From assembly GCA_026075535.2 (NCBI GenBank), contig AP026546.1, positions 2,356,001-2,420,000 of the forward strand: 64,000 nucleotides of DNA. Reading direction: 5' to 3'. Position numbers and translations under genes: made by a program. Within the stretch, counting starts at the first letter, position 1, and every line of letters starts with the position of its first letter. Shown here in pieces: positions 33,428 through 46,400 of this stretch. The notes under the pieces are model-generated. The model was not told the DNA's origin. It did no database searches and was given only the letters and a program-made list of their open reading frames with translations. This DNA comes from Tricholoma matsutake. Lineage: Eukaryota > Basidiomycota > Agaricomycetes > Agaricales > Tricholomataceae.

Positions 33428-34850
33428 GTGTGTACATATAAATACCAGTTCAACAAAGCAGAAATAAGACAATGTGAATCTTGTTCCTTGCAGTTGAACT
33501 GCTAGGAACAACATACCAAACCATATTGAGAAGCCTTGGCCCAACCGCAGGGAACAAGGTATTGATGAGGCAGGAACAGTTGGTCATGTTGACCAGAAGA
33601 TACTTCCAGTTCAATGATGAGGAGGTACAAGTTAGAACCAGAGGGTAGAGAACGCTGGCGAGAGATGCATTGAATAACAAGCAGTAGAGCCAGCACCAGC
33701 AGATTACAGCAGTCCTATTCTCGGCAGCTGAACTGTTGAGAATTTGAGAGTGTCCTTCCAAAGGAGAAGTGCGCCAGTTTGAATCCATCATCTGTAGAAG
33801 GTCTTTCATGCAGCACAGCAAGTAGGTCTACCGGGAAATTGAGATGGTAAGAACGTTCAATACATGAAGACTCTATTGATGTAGAACATCTCTGCAGTTG
33901 AACTGCTGAGAAGTCATTGGTTGCCACCAAAGGAACTGCCAAGATGGAAGACTGTACACATGTGTGTAGCATACACATGAATAATATAGTAGCTTAGCAT
34001 TCCCTGCAGTTAAACTGCTGGGAACGAGGAATGTAGGTAAATAAGATAGCAGCTAAGCATTCCCAGCTGTTCAACAGCTAAGAATGAGGGAAAGATATGG
34101 TGTAAGACACACACATCTGAGGTGATGAGTGACTTTGGCATTTGTGATGTCACATCTGGACTGTCACCATGAAACATTTGAAACGTGTTTTCATTTATCT
34201 TCATTTCCCAGCGGTTGAACCACAGGGAAAGCTAAACTATCAGCTTATTTACCTGTCTGCCTACTCACCATTGCTTTCCCACACCTACAGTCCTTGATGC
34301 TAGTGCCTCATTCAATGGCAACTAGTGATTTCTCAGCAATTCAACTGCAGAGAACAGACCTGTCTACAGCACACGTGGTGTTGCTTTGTGGTGTTGCTTT
34401 GGCAAGCTTTCCTCGCACTGTGCGTCCACTGACTTTTCCACATGTACTGTCCTCAATTTCCTTGACTTATACAACAGCCAACTAATTCTCCACAGTCAAA
34501 CTGCAGGGAATTTCTATGGTGTACTAGGTCCTTCCAGTTCTCAACGCCCACTTCGAGTTCTCAACAGTTCCATCCCATCAATTTTCCAACCTGGCTCTAT
34601 GATTTATTTGCTATTTTTTGAAACAACTCTCAGCCGCATTCACTTACTGTCAAATCTGCCTGTTCCCCCTGTATGCCCAACATTCCAACCCAAATGCTTA
34701 TCATTTACTGTTGACACAGTTTCATGTTATCCAACACTCAGGAATGTGAACAATCAACAGATTATGGCCACAGGAAGAATTTGTGCACATTGTTGAACAC
34801 ACTGGGAATGGAGTTAGTGGTAGATGTCTAGTTGAACCACTAGCAGAGGC
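33428..34850. repeat. Palindrome array, right part
   Basis: Same kind of units as 7600-10119: 33484-33509, 33717-33743, 33889-33911, 33999-34025, 34059-34085, 34204-34230, 34330-34355 and about 34824-34846. Arms vary (GCAGTTGAACTGC, GCTGTTCAACAGC, GCGGTTGAACCAC) but remain mutually complementary. Between them is ordinary non-coding sequence. This is the other half of the array split by gypsy element 1. Confidence 0.75.
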
Positions 34851-35307
34851 CCCTCATTGGTTTCATAAACCTTTATCTTTGAACAACAAGTGTTATTAGA
34901 TCATCCTTTTTACCTCCTTCTCAAGGCTTCACAGGCGTGTTTGATTGTCTCTTTTTGATTCCAATGTTCATTATTGAATCCATGAATATTACATGCATAT
35001 AGCATGGAGGCTTGGCATTCGTAACCACTCTTCATCAATCAAAGATCAAGGAGGTCCGAAAGCCAGCATTGAGACTAAGTATTTGTACATATTTACACCT
35101 TCTACTCTTCAACCCAGTCCATTCAATGGAACAATGCCTGGAAGCCGTGGAGCTCGTGCAACTCATTGCATTAAATGTTTGTGGCATACACAATCTTCTA
35201 CATCTTGCACTAGTGTGCACAAGGACTGCTAAACCAGCACTAGAAGAACTTTGGAAAAGAAACTATGACTTGAAGAAGCTACTGCATTGCCTGCCGATCT
35301 CAGGCGA

Positions 35308-38197
35308 TGGAGACATGCTGAGTCTCCTAGGCTCTAGCTATGCCCAAGACAATGTAGTTGTAGTGATATTGTGACTATGTACATGCGTGACTGTCTACTG
35401 ACTAGGTGATCACATGACTACTGGAGTAGGTGACCACTCACCCTACTCCATCTGCCCTTCTCCAAGATGGCGACATCCCCATCGCCTCTGAAAAAGAAAG
35501 AAAGGAAAGGAGAAGAGAAGGAAACAATAGGTATATGAATGATAAAACCAATGCAATAATAAAAAATTCTATGTGTAATATAAAAAAATAAAAGACAACT
35601 CAACATGGTGGTGTCCATCCCAAAGCATGAAGGGCTCAGCTTAAGTTGACGAGACAGGGGTCTTGATCCCAGTCTAGCTTCAGAACAGGAGCAGGAGTAG
35701 GGGTTGCTCCAAAGGGAACAATGATGATAGGTTTTCCTGGTCCTATACCAGAAGGGTGACATCGGGTGATAAATGCTTGAGGCTGGTTGAAGAGTGGAAG
35801 AGCTGGTTGAAAAGATCTACAAGATGAAAATATATTTGGCAGGGTTCATCGTTGAACAGTGTCATATCGTTGAACATGCCTGCATAAGGACCGAATGGAC
35901 CCAAGAGCTTCGATCGAAGACCCGACAGGTCTCGTGGGGATGCAGGTGCAGCAGGTGGGGGAATGGGGAGGGATTCCACATCTTTTGCCCAGTCGAAATG
36001 AGGGGGTGCAGGTATCAAACTTGGAGGTACCAAGCTTGAGGGAGGTTCGTCGAGAGCTGGGGGCTGTAAAACAAGAGCTGCAGGGGGTTCAGATGTGTGG
36101 GTGGCTGCATAACATGTGGGGGTTGGCAAAACAGCTTGTCAATGGCTGATCTGGGGGGAAATGGGCAATGTGGTTTGTTTTTCGGGCTGGGTAGGGAAAC
36201 GAAGGGGTCCAGAGGGTTGCATAGTCGTCACTGTACTGTTTTTTCATAGCTGTTGGTGTTCGTCATCAAGGGCTGTCATAGGTGGCACAACAGTGCATTT
36301 CAGAGCATGCAGGTGTGGGCTGGGGTGTACAGGCAAAGATGGGGGAGGATGGTGGGCTCAGGGTGCAGAACAAGGGGATAGGGATTAAGCTGGGGCAAGC
36401 TGGATGGTGTTGGAAGGCTCCAGGACCATCATTTTGAGTTCCTGGTGGAGCAGGGTCATTCCGTCAAGTGAACGATGCATTTCGATGAATGCAGTTGCTC
36501 GTCGTTGTGTACTTTCATTCTCAGGGCTGCAGGCTGTAGTAGTATGTCATTTAGGGCCTGGCAATCAGTACACAAGCTAATAGCAGTCATTTGCATGCTA
36601 GATGAGACCCAGGTCATCATTTCCAGAGTGGTTAGCAGGCAATGTTGCTGTTGTTGAAAACGATGTGGTGGTGGCAATGGGTGGTTCTGGATGCAAGACG
36701 AGGGGCTGTAGAGGCTGCAGGGAGCCTATACGTCGACTTGGCAGGGTATAGTGTCGTGTCAGAGGTGTTTGGGGCTGGTTTGAAGCTGGAAAAGTGGTAG
36801 TGGTGCTTGTCAATGATGTTGTCATCATTGATGGTAGTGGTGCTTGTCAATGATGTTGTCATCATTGATGGCAGCTGTGCAGCCATTGTTAGTGGTGAAG
36901 TGCTGAGGGGAGTGCTGGGGTGCATGTCAAGAGTTTGCATGGCCGTTTCCATGGTATTGGGGGTGACTTGGGTGCTGAAGTTGACAGTGGCAGTAACATC
37001 GGTCTGAGAGGCCATTTCATTGGACCTGGGGGCTACCTGGGTGCTCACATCGCTCCAGGTGGTTGTTTCAGTCTGTACTTTGGCATCGTCAAGGAGGATG
37101 GCACCTTGACATAGCTCATGGATGTGGGCCTCCTTCGAGATGCATAGGCCTAGGCCATGGCCTTCAGCGAGCCACCTCTGTCATCCATCATACTCCCCTG
37201 CTTGCAATCCCATCTTTATGCCCTCAGATCTGCCCTCTTCATACTTCTTGACCTCTACCTCTTCATTCGCTAACCTCACCTCCTTATACCCTTCCTCTCT
37301 TCCTTCTCTATGGCTCTGTATCTTCGCATCCTCCAAGTACTCTTTACCATCCTCAAGCCCATCTTCAAACCCATCTCCATATCCAATTTTCCTTCCTTCT
37401 TCCCATCCTTCTAGTCGAGCTTCGTCCAAGAACACTCAAACTTCTTCGTGCATGTAGGTGAACTGTGGTGGTTGCGAAGTTGCATCGTCTGATGACGCGG
37501 CAGTGGCTGTGTTGACGCATGTTGCATCGTTGGCAACATTGGCATCTGTTGTGTTTGCTGTAGTAGCTGTAGTAGTTTTAGTATATAGTGGAGCTGCATG
37601 TAAGACAGTGTTTGGTGCTGTTTCATTTGCGAGTGAAGGTGTGGTAGTGGCATCATTAGGTGACAATGGTGCTGATGTTGCCATTCTCGCAGTTAGGGCT
37701 GCTGTGCTCAATGCTGTCATTACGGTGTTTACGGCCACTATGTTTGCATTCAGGTTGAACGTTTTCTCATGCCACTTCTTCTTGTGGCTTTGTTTGCCCT
37801 GTCCTGGACCTGGCATGCTGGTGTTGGCAGGTGGGAGGCTGCTAGTAGACTAGTAGACTGATAGAGTGAAGCCAAGATTTGAGAGCCCAAAGATAATACC
37901 AAAAAGCAGATAGCACAAGCTCAACACAAACTCAACACATCATGACATGGTGCGCAAGAACACAAAACTCAGGAGACACAAGACAAGACTCAAGCTCAAG
38001 AACCAGATAGAAGGACAAAGCTGCGTGAGTCGAATCATGCTCTCATCACCAAGATGGAGACATGCCGAGTCTCCTAGGCTCTAGCTATGCCCAAGACAAC
38101 ATAGTTGTAGTGATATTGTGACTATGTACATGTGTGACTGTCTACTGACCAGGTGATCACATGACTACTGGAGTAGGTGACCACTCACCCTACTCCA
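35308..38197 (-). mobile_element. Short-LTR element (2.9 kb) in the F-box gene
   Basis: Direct terminal repeats at 35308-35450 and 38056-38197 (143 and 142 bp) begin TGGAGACATGC and end CACCCTACTCCA, so ends are TG...CA with inverted TGGAG/CTCCA. GCGA flanks both sides (35304-35307 and 38198-38201). The repeats differ at a handful of C/T and G/A positions. Such tiny LTRs recall TRIM elements, but the interior carries a long coding region on the minus strand and no pol. Confidence 0.8.
35743..37816 (-). pseudogene. Protein encoded by the short-LTR element
   Basis: Minus-strand segments in order: MPGPGQGKQSHKKKWHEK (basic start, 37816), an Ala/Thr-rich stretch, then a repeat-rich acidic helix LEGWEEGRKIGYGDGFEDG with EG(R/K) periodicity (37435-37181), then HIHELCQGAILLDDAK and Thr/Ser-rich sequence (37048-36632). 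After a frame break comes PPHFDWAKDVESLPIPPPAA and PRDLSGLRSKLLGPFG (36129-35743). I recall this layout, including the FDWA...LP and RDLSGLRS motifs, from multi-copy agaric proteins without assigned function. Frame breaks near 37180, 36600 and 36130 show decay. Confidence 0.5.
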
Positions 38198-39066
38198 GCG
38201 ATAAGCTAATCGTACACTTGATATCATCTTGGTGAAAGCCATACTTATCTTTCAACATCTTATAGGTTCTGAACTCCACTCCAACCGATTATGATTGGAA
38301 CAAGTTTACTGCTCGTGCACAACTCATGACTGAGCTTGATTTCAATTTTTATACTTCATTCAACTACAATACAGGAAGATATGAGGACCGTGTTGTAATC
38401 CACAATGACGTGTACAATGCAATCATTAATGCATCCCTAACATGGCTGTCCAATGACCACTTATTCCATCACCTGCAAGAACTTTCTTTTAATGGAAGAT
38501 CTCCAATGACACTGACAGAAATCAATTCTGGCATGCTATATCTTGTTAATAGCAAAAGTTTCGGTGCACCAGCAGAACTTACCCTTCATAACATCAATAT
38601 CCATCTGAAGCAGCTCATACAATTTTCTCACTTTGATTCAATCACAAAGCTGGAGATCTCTGCTATGCAAGCAATTGAACTACCACCAGAAAACTCCCTC
38701 CATTTCTGTAACCTCTGATGAGTTACACTATCTTTAGTCTTATTCGAAGGTGATTGCCAATGCACATTCTTCAAAGCTCTCAGCCAAGCTAAACTGGAAT
38801 ACATTGATATTGGTGGCATGGAATATGCACCTAGCATGCAAAAGCTACAAAAAATCCTCACTGCACTACGTGATCATTGCAATCATGATACACTCCAAAT
38901 CTTGATCATGCATATCAGTCCAGATGATGAAGGAAATTTTGATTGGGTGGATGAGATTCAATCTGTTGAGGTTGGTGATCTGGAGCCACTAGCTTGTTTT
39001 TCTCATCTTCAAGCGTTGCACATCAGTGAAGCAACAGAAGTTCACAAAGACGATGTCAAACCTATG

Positions 39067-42000
39067 TAGTGCTTGAAAGTCCAGTCCAGTCCCGGTTTTT
39101 TGCCCTCCTGGGGTTGAACTGGGAACTGAACCAGTCTTGTATATTCACATTATCTACAGAACCGTGGACCAAACCACCAGGGACCAGTTAGACTGGTCCT
39201 GAACTGGACTGCAGTCCCAACCAGTTCTGACTGGTTGGGACCGGTCTCTGCAGACTAGATACTACTACTGTACTTATATGTAGTAAATTTGAGTACAACA
39301 ATGAAATTAAAATTAAAAGAAAAGAAATCCACCCCGCGAGCAGTGGCTCATGAGGCTGGATGTGGGATGGCTCGTTAGTACAAAAAGAAAGATAATGGCC
39401 CCCTCCATCTTGCGCTTCGAGCGAGGGAGGGGGCTGCTGCTGCTGTTGTTGTTGTTGTCCCCATTGCTGCTGTTGTGGTTGTTGTCCCCATTGTGGCCAT
39501 TGTTGTTGTCCCCACTGCAGCCGTCACCGTCACCATCATCCCCACCCACCATTCATCTTCATCGTTTGCTGTGCCTCCCTCACTGTCCCTTGTTTGTTTG
39601 CTGTTTGTTGCTTGTTTGTTGTCCATCCCTCATTGTCTTGACTGCCCCCATTTGTCATTGTCTTTTTCGTTGTCCCATCATTGTTGGGCAGTTTGCACCC
39701 ACAATCCACCTCATGAACAGTGGCTCATGAGGCTGGACATGGGTGCTGACTGGGGTTGTCGTTAGTGATGTGGCAATGTTGGGGTGACAAGGCACACATA
39801 CCTCGCATTGTTGGAAAAGTAGCACCCACCCCACAAGCAGTGGCTCATGAGGCTGGATGCAGGGAACATCCATCATCTCCATCTGTTTTGTAGCTGCCCA
39901 TCGTTGTCTGGCATCTGGTTGTTGGGATCCACCTCATCCTGTTATCCACCCTGCAAGCAGAGGCTTGCAGCGGTGGTGCAGGGGTCATCTAGCCAGGTCA
40001 TTGTATCATAAAGAACCTACAAATCAAAGAAAACACTAGTTAGTTGAAAAGATGAAAAGAACATAAGAAAATACTTACCCTGGCCATACAACCTGCAAAA
40101 GAAGAAAGAAAACTGTAAGAAATGAGAGTGAAAGACTTACTAGAAACAAGATAAAGGTGATAGAGGCTGGATGGGAGGCATGAGAGGTGGTGGAAAGTGT
40201 GAGGTGGCAGTAAGACAAGTGTACACGTGTCGATCAAATGTATCTGGCAATTGCCAGACAATGATTGACACAGTGAGCTCATCAATTTTGACATCTCTGA
40301 AGCTCCCTTCACTGCCCCCAATGCACAAAATACAGGTGGGGCATGTATAGTATCAATACTGCAATATATAGCAACTTCGCTTTTATTTTTATGTAGAGTA
40401 TTCAATATACAATTGCCAAACAATTGTTGTAAACAAAACAATCAAATGGTCAATTCATGCACTTCAACTAGATTTCTGGCCACAACCACTTCCACATCAC
40501 ATTAAACACTCAACTACTTATCTCAGAACATTGAAAGACATCCTATGGCTCATTCCCAACCCTCCAAATTAATTTCTGACATGTACTAAGCTCAAAAGGG
40601 TAAAACATATTAATATAATCTTTATTCATAAATTCATTCTATGCATTTGGATGATTTTAGAAGTGCATTTCTTTTTCAATTTGGATGTTCAAAGCACAAG
40701 ATATAGCCTTAAACTTATCAGACAGTTGTCAATAGTGTTTAAAGGTCCAGTCTGTAGGACCGAAAAAAAGACCGAAACTGAACTGAACTGGACCGAGTAG
40801 GACCGGACCAGTGGTCTATTTATGGACCAGTCTTTTTCAGTCCAGTTGCTGGTCTTTCGTTTTGAAAAATATAGTAGGACCGATGAAGAACCGGTTTAAA
40901 CCGGTTGCAACCGGTCTTTCGTTCCAACGTATGTGGGACCTTACTCCCACACATATTTACTTCATTTTCGGTCCCTGGACCATCAAAAATGGTCAAGAAT
41001 TGGTTGAGATATGACCAAAAACATTTCTGTACAAGTATTTTGTTGTATCAGAACAACTTTGATTGCATTGCTTATTACCTGAGCTATAATTTTTTTTGTA
41101 CAGCTATATGACATCATAAAAGTAATAACAACACACCTAATCATCTGTACCATGGAATTTTATTCATATAACAGCCCAAATGAGTGCAACTACAAACTAC
41201 AAATTACAAACTACAAACTGCAACTTGAATGCATGTTCTTTCAGTTTTGGCCATATCTCAGTCAAATCTTGATGAAATTGCTTAAATGTTGGATCGGTCT
41301 ATGGAGCATTACAATCTCTATCCATGAATATAATATGTATGAGGTAATGGTCATATTTTCTGAGATACATATGGGTTATTTGGCATGATAAATTTTACGA
41401 CAAAAGACTGGTCCGAACCAGTCTTTTTTTGGTCCATGGACTGATTAGGACCGGTCCTAAAGGGTCCGGTTGTGGTCCTTCAATATCTGGGTTGGTCCTA
41501 GACCGGTTGCGGTTGCTGGTTGCCCCATTTGGAAGTCAAAAACCAGACCGGACTGGACCTTTAAACACTAGTTGTCAAGTGTCCTGCTACTAATTCTCTT
41601 GCTTACTAGATTCAATTACAACTATTGGAAAGTGAACTAGGGACTACAAAGTTAGTTTACTACATATTTAGAAGTAGCTGATTGCTTATGGTCCTTGATG
41701 CGCAGCAAAGTGACATCTGTGCATCCAACATTGTCTGGCAACTGCCAGACTGAGTGATCGACACGTTGATCAACGCCCGTACACTGTTAGTGCCAGCTCA
41801 TAGCCTCCCCACCTCACATTCAACCTATGTAGTGCTTGTTTTTGTTAAAGTAAGTCATTTTTTGTTCTTTTCAATGGCTTAATTATCTTTTTATCTAGAT
41901 TATCTCAATAGGATACCAAAACTAGGCCCAAACGATGCTGGATGTTGTTTGGGCCCCCAGGTAAGCCTGCTTCCTTTTTTTTCAAGACTAACTGACATTT

Positions 42001-43070
42001 TACATTGTTCTTTAGGTTCTAGCAGTGCAATTACAAGGTTCACAACCCCCAAACAGCACCTACCCCATCCGGTAAGCCTCCTCTACCCATGCCATGTCAT
42101 TGATGTGCCACTGACCCCCTCGACTAGGCACCACTGCACCCACGACACACCAACAACTCCGCATCTGCCTCCAGCCCTATGAGCAGCTGCTCATAGGATG
42201 GACTGTGGGTGCTAGTATATGAGGACGATGAAGGGGAGCAATGTGGACAGTAGGGATGCCCAATGCTGCCAATGCAAACTGGCCCCAACCAACCACCAAC
42301 CACCACTGCTGCGAGCCACTGCTCGCAGAGTGGGTGGGAGGTACTAGAATGACAATGAAGGACCCACCACTCCGCTCCCAGCCTCACAACCCACTGCTCG
42401 TGGGTGGGTCATTGGTGGATGGATGACTACAACAGGGGAGGGAGATAGCAGGAAAGGGGGCACAATGAGGGATGGTGGGGAAGGGGAACAATGAGGGATG
42501 GCGGGGAAGAGGAATGATGAGGGATGGCGGGGAAGGGATGACAATGAAGGACCCACCACCCACTCCCAGCCTCACGAGCCACTGCTCATGGGGTGGATCA
42601 TGGGTGGAAGGATGACAACAACTGGGGAGGGAAATGGTGGGGAGGGGGAATGATGAGGGGTGGCGGGGTGGGTGAATGATGAGGGGGTGGGGAAGGGGAA
42701 TGACAATGAAGGACCCATCACCCGCTTCCAGCCTCACAAGCCACTGCTCGTGGGGTGGATCGTGGGTGGAAAGATGACTATGACTAGGGAGATGGCGAGG
42801 AGAAGGGATGGTGGGGAGTTCCTCCCCAGCACTCCTAATAGTACTCAGAGTAGTAGTATACATTATATATGTTGTATATGCCAAAGTTTGGTTCGAGACT
42901 GGTCCTAACCGGTCTCGAGCGGTCCTGCTGCTCACCATGAGATCAGCAGACTGTGGACCAAACTGACCCCATAACCAGCAGGACTGGGACCGAAAGTCTG
43001 GTTCTATCGGTTCTGGTTCGGTCTGGTCCCAGTCTTTTTCCAGTCCTTAGGACTGGACCTTCAAGCACTA
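39067..43070. mobile_element. hAT-like non-autonomous element A (4004 bp)
   Basis: Starts TAGTGCTTGAAAGTCCAG and ends GGACTGGACCTTCAAGCACTA, flanked by perfect 8-bp duplications AACCTATG (39059-39066 and 43071-43078). Subterminal GGTCCAGT/ACCGGTC repeats are present at both ends. The interior contains many GAGCAG..GCTC hairpins (39330, 39710, 39835, 39955, 42185, 42315, 42395, 42580, 42735), an intron-like block at 40015-40080 and a CCCAAACGATGC/GTTTGGGCC palindrome at about 41925-41955. No transposase ORF. It carries element B inside. Confidence 0.9.
40733..41570. mobile_element. hAT-like MITE B (838 bp), nested in A
   Basis: Ends TAGTGTTTAAAGGTCCAG and CTGGACCTTTAAACACTA (18-bp inverted repeat), flanked by the 8-bp duplication GTTGTCAA (40725-40732, 41571-41578). 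Subterminal GGACCGGT repeats are dense. Contains a short run of ACAAACTACAAATT-like repeats. No gene. Confidence 0.92.
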
Positions 43071-43436
43071 AACCTATGGCATCGTTCTTAGCTAGATCAT
43101 TTCCTGATCTAGAGGAATGCAGTGTAGTACCTCTCCAAACACATACACCCAACAGAGAAACTGATTATGAGGATTTAAATTTGAAACCAGGGGAAGATTG
43201 GCAAGATTGGCAAGCTGTTCGGAAGGAGCTGGAAAGAATCAAGGGTAGAACAATATGTACTGGGGATGTTTGTTCACAGCTTTTGTAATGTTTCCTATAT
43301 ATATCACTCCTTATATGGCAGCACTTCACAGATGCCATATCGGTCTGGCATCATGCAAACAAACAAACACGTGGAAACCCGCAAGCTCCACACAACTACC
43401 ACTGCAACTGCTACATGAAACTTATAGTAACATACC

Positions 43437-46400
43437 ATGGGTGGGTTTAATTCATTGTACCAGCCAGTAGTTTTAATAACAATCATGAGAAATATAGCCT
43501 CAAGACCATCCGTTTTCGTCGAAAAAGATGGCAGCATTTATTCATCCCCAAACATGACTTATCTCCCTGCGATACCAGCTTATGACAATGTCTATAACGA
43601 TGAAATCCACCATCCCAGAGAAATTAAGAAGCTCAGATGGGCCTCTGGTCTCTCACCACACTTGGCATATGTTCCACAATCAATGACTTTTGATAACCCT
43701 ATTTTCAAGCACTTGATCTGCTCTTACGGCAACATAAGGATCATCAGGAAGGAAACTGGTACATCCTCTTGTTGGAGATATGAGAGCGATGGTTGAGACT
43801 TGAGCAAGCACTCCGATGGGTGGCAACTGCCATTCTTTCGGACAACAGAGTCAATTTGCCTTTAGGTTTTGATCCAAGTCCTTTCCCTTCCACACATGGG
43901 TACCTGCAAAAACATAAAGAGGAATCTCATGCATGATACTGCGCTATGAAGTCACACGATGCCTTCCTCAGTCTTATGGCACTCTGCGCATTCACAATAT
44001 CAACAACCAAACCTTCACCCCATCATAAACCTCAGCGATGGGTTACCATCCTTCAGCGCAACTGTCACGATCCATTCCTCGCCCGCTTGGAACCCGCAAC
44101 CTTCCGATCTTTTCCGCTGTTCCTAACTCAACTCCTATCGCCTTCGTTCTGGCCCCCTTGCACTGCCCACACTGCTGTGCACCAGGCCGCCGTGTACAGC
44201 AACCATGGCTGCCTTCCAAGGCTGCCGTCTAGTTTTGCAAATTCGACTACGGATTCCTGTGCGGCCTCCGCTAGGCAATTTATCTATGCAGTTGAGACAC
44301 TGCCGCAGTTTCCATTTCTATTCTGCTCTTGTTCCGGACTCTAGTATATAAGCTTAGTTAGTTTCGCTTTGTATTCCTCAGTTCGTATATCGACATAGAC
44401 TCGACTTTACCCTGTCAATCTAAAACCTCCTTCTACTCCAACTCCTGACCTCTAAGAGTCTGAACTCCATTCAACTCAACCTCTAGTTCCCCTCTGAAGT
44501 TCTAGTCTCATCTGAACTTAACCTAAGTCCCTCTGTACTCCTTCCCGCATTTACCCGCACTCTCCCACCCCTATCTCTAAAACCTCTACCCAAAATTAGG
44601 ACACCAGACAAGGTGAAGGGCACAGCTTCTTACAAGCTGAAGCCAAGTCCTTATCGTTACCCATCTGCATAATCCGCTACGACCCGACAATCTTCTGCTC
44701 TCAAAGACCCGCCAGGTCCGACCAGATTCCAATGAACCCTTTTGGATCAGTTCTTAACAGCAACAATGCCAACATACAGGCTTCTTGGATTGAAGATTTT
44801 GCACATTCCACTGCTGTTGTTTTTCCGAAAACATTGGGTGAGTCAGCATGGTTGCCAATGTTGCTGACATGGAGTGGACAGAATTCATTGACTGCATGAT
44901 ACTCGCAAACATACCAATATGGTTATACTGGGGTAACAAATACAAACCACCTAACAAGTATCACGCATGGCTTTGTAAATACCTGCCCCTTTCAACCGAA
45001 CTCAATTCTCCACAGCTGCCACAGGCATCCCCAGATGCAACTATGGCTGACATAAAACTCCCAACTGGGTCAAGAAAGAAGCCGAATGAAGACTGGAAAA
45101 CATACTTCATTTGAAGGACAGCACAATGAATGAAATTCATTGAACACAAGTCTAACGAGCAGTGTTCCAGACGTGAAGCTCAAGAGATAAAAAATATAAC
45201 CTTCCCAACTCCTACATGAAAAGGTGCCCATGTGTTTCATTGGGAAGAACAAGGCAATGGGGTTCTAATCAGAAAGTGGATACCCTTCCAGGATATCTAT
45301 GAGTTTTGGGGGGAGTATGCAAACACACAAAAGCGCTACAATGACATCACAGATGAGTGGGATGTGTGCACCGAGTTTGATCCTGGGGCAGTTGGTCCCG
45401 ATGTACTTGATGAGGATGATGAAATTGCCAATCAACTCTACCAACCCATCGATGACACCGTCCCTGATGGAACTGTCTGGCAAGAGGTTAGCCCCAGCTA
45501 CCAAGCAGAGGCTAACAACATCCAGTATCAAGAGCCACCTCAAACCCTCGATGCAATCGCACATTGCAGATACAGTATTCAAATATGTAACAGCCCTTAC
45601 ACAAGGCTTCAACTGCCTGAATGAATGGATTGGGATAAAGCAATGCACATTATGGGCAAAGAGGACAGGCAGGTTGAAGACAAACGATTGGAGGAGGCAA
45701 TTCCAGATATGTTACAGTGGCTTATCAACATGGATGGAGCGGGCGCTGCCAACCCACTTGCTTCACTTTGGGACCTTCATCCCGAAAATCATCTATATCT
45801 ATTTCGTCGTCCAGATTCAATCAGCACAGTTACGGTCAAGGACACAAACCAGGACAAAGTATATCTTATCTGATCAAATCTACTACATTCAGAGAATAAT
45901 ACAGAGTGGAGTCTGGTATTGTCAAACCCAGCTACTGCACTCGAATGTCTATGTCGAAGATGGGGTCCACATTATAGTGATATTGTGCAACAACTGCTTC
46001 TATGAGGATGTCCATTTAGCACAAGAATAATGGGACCAAAGCCAATGGCATCTTACCCAAGACCGTATGTCACCACGCTCGGCTATCGACCCCCAGGTTA
46101 CGTGCCCTATGACTGTGACTATGCATCTTATGAAGCCTTGCATGACAAGTTCCTTCAGACTCCCCAAGCCCGGGCTGCATTGTTAAAAGGTGGTATCATT
46201 TGGTGTCTATTATGGGATGCTGTTGGGGTAGAAGCAGCCCTTGGTGGTCTATCTCCAGAGGTGTTCCAGACCAGCCATCACTTCTTCTCTGAGCAAGCAT
46301 ATCTTTGGGATGATGAGTTGTCAGAAGATGAGCTTAACTTGATATGCGGCATATACAAAGTATTCACAGGTAAGCAATATCAACATTCTTGACCAGATGC

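Larger units (their letters stand above)
35126..43288 (+). pseudogene. F-box/LRR-type gene broken by two transposon insertions
   Basis: The chosen ATG at 35126 begins MEQCLEAVELVQLIALNVCG, an F-box-like helix pattern, followed by LLHLALVCTRTAKPALEELW and LLHCLPIS. The frame is cut at 35307 and resumes at 38202. After an intron ending TTATAG (38265) it has STPTDYDWNKFTARAQL and leucine-rich segments (NDHLFHHLQELSF, LTLHNINIHLKQLIQF). It is cut again at 39066 (DDVKPM) and resumes at 43079 in frame (ASFLARSFPDLEECSVV), ending at TAA 43286-43288. One TGA interrupts it at 38716-38718. Family knowledge: such proteins are SCF-complex substrate adaptors and very numerous in agarics. Confidence 0.65.

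Noticed and set aside
39313..39730. Leu/Val- or Asn/Thr-rich ORFs
   Set aside because: Translations of GTTGTTGTC trinucleotide repeats inside element A.
43946..44344. Single 132-residue protein
   Set aside because: Only the first about 39 codons belong to the high-copy family; the rest reads into the solo LTR.
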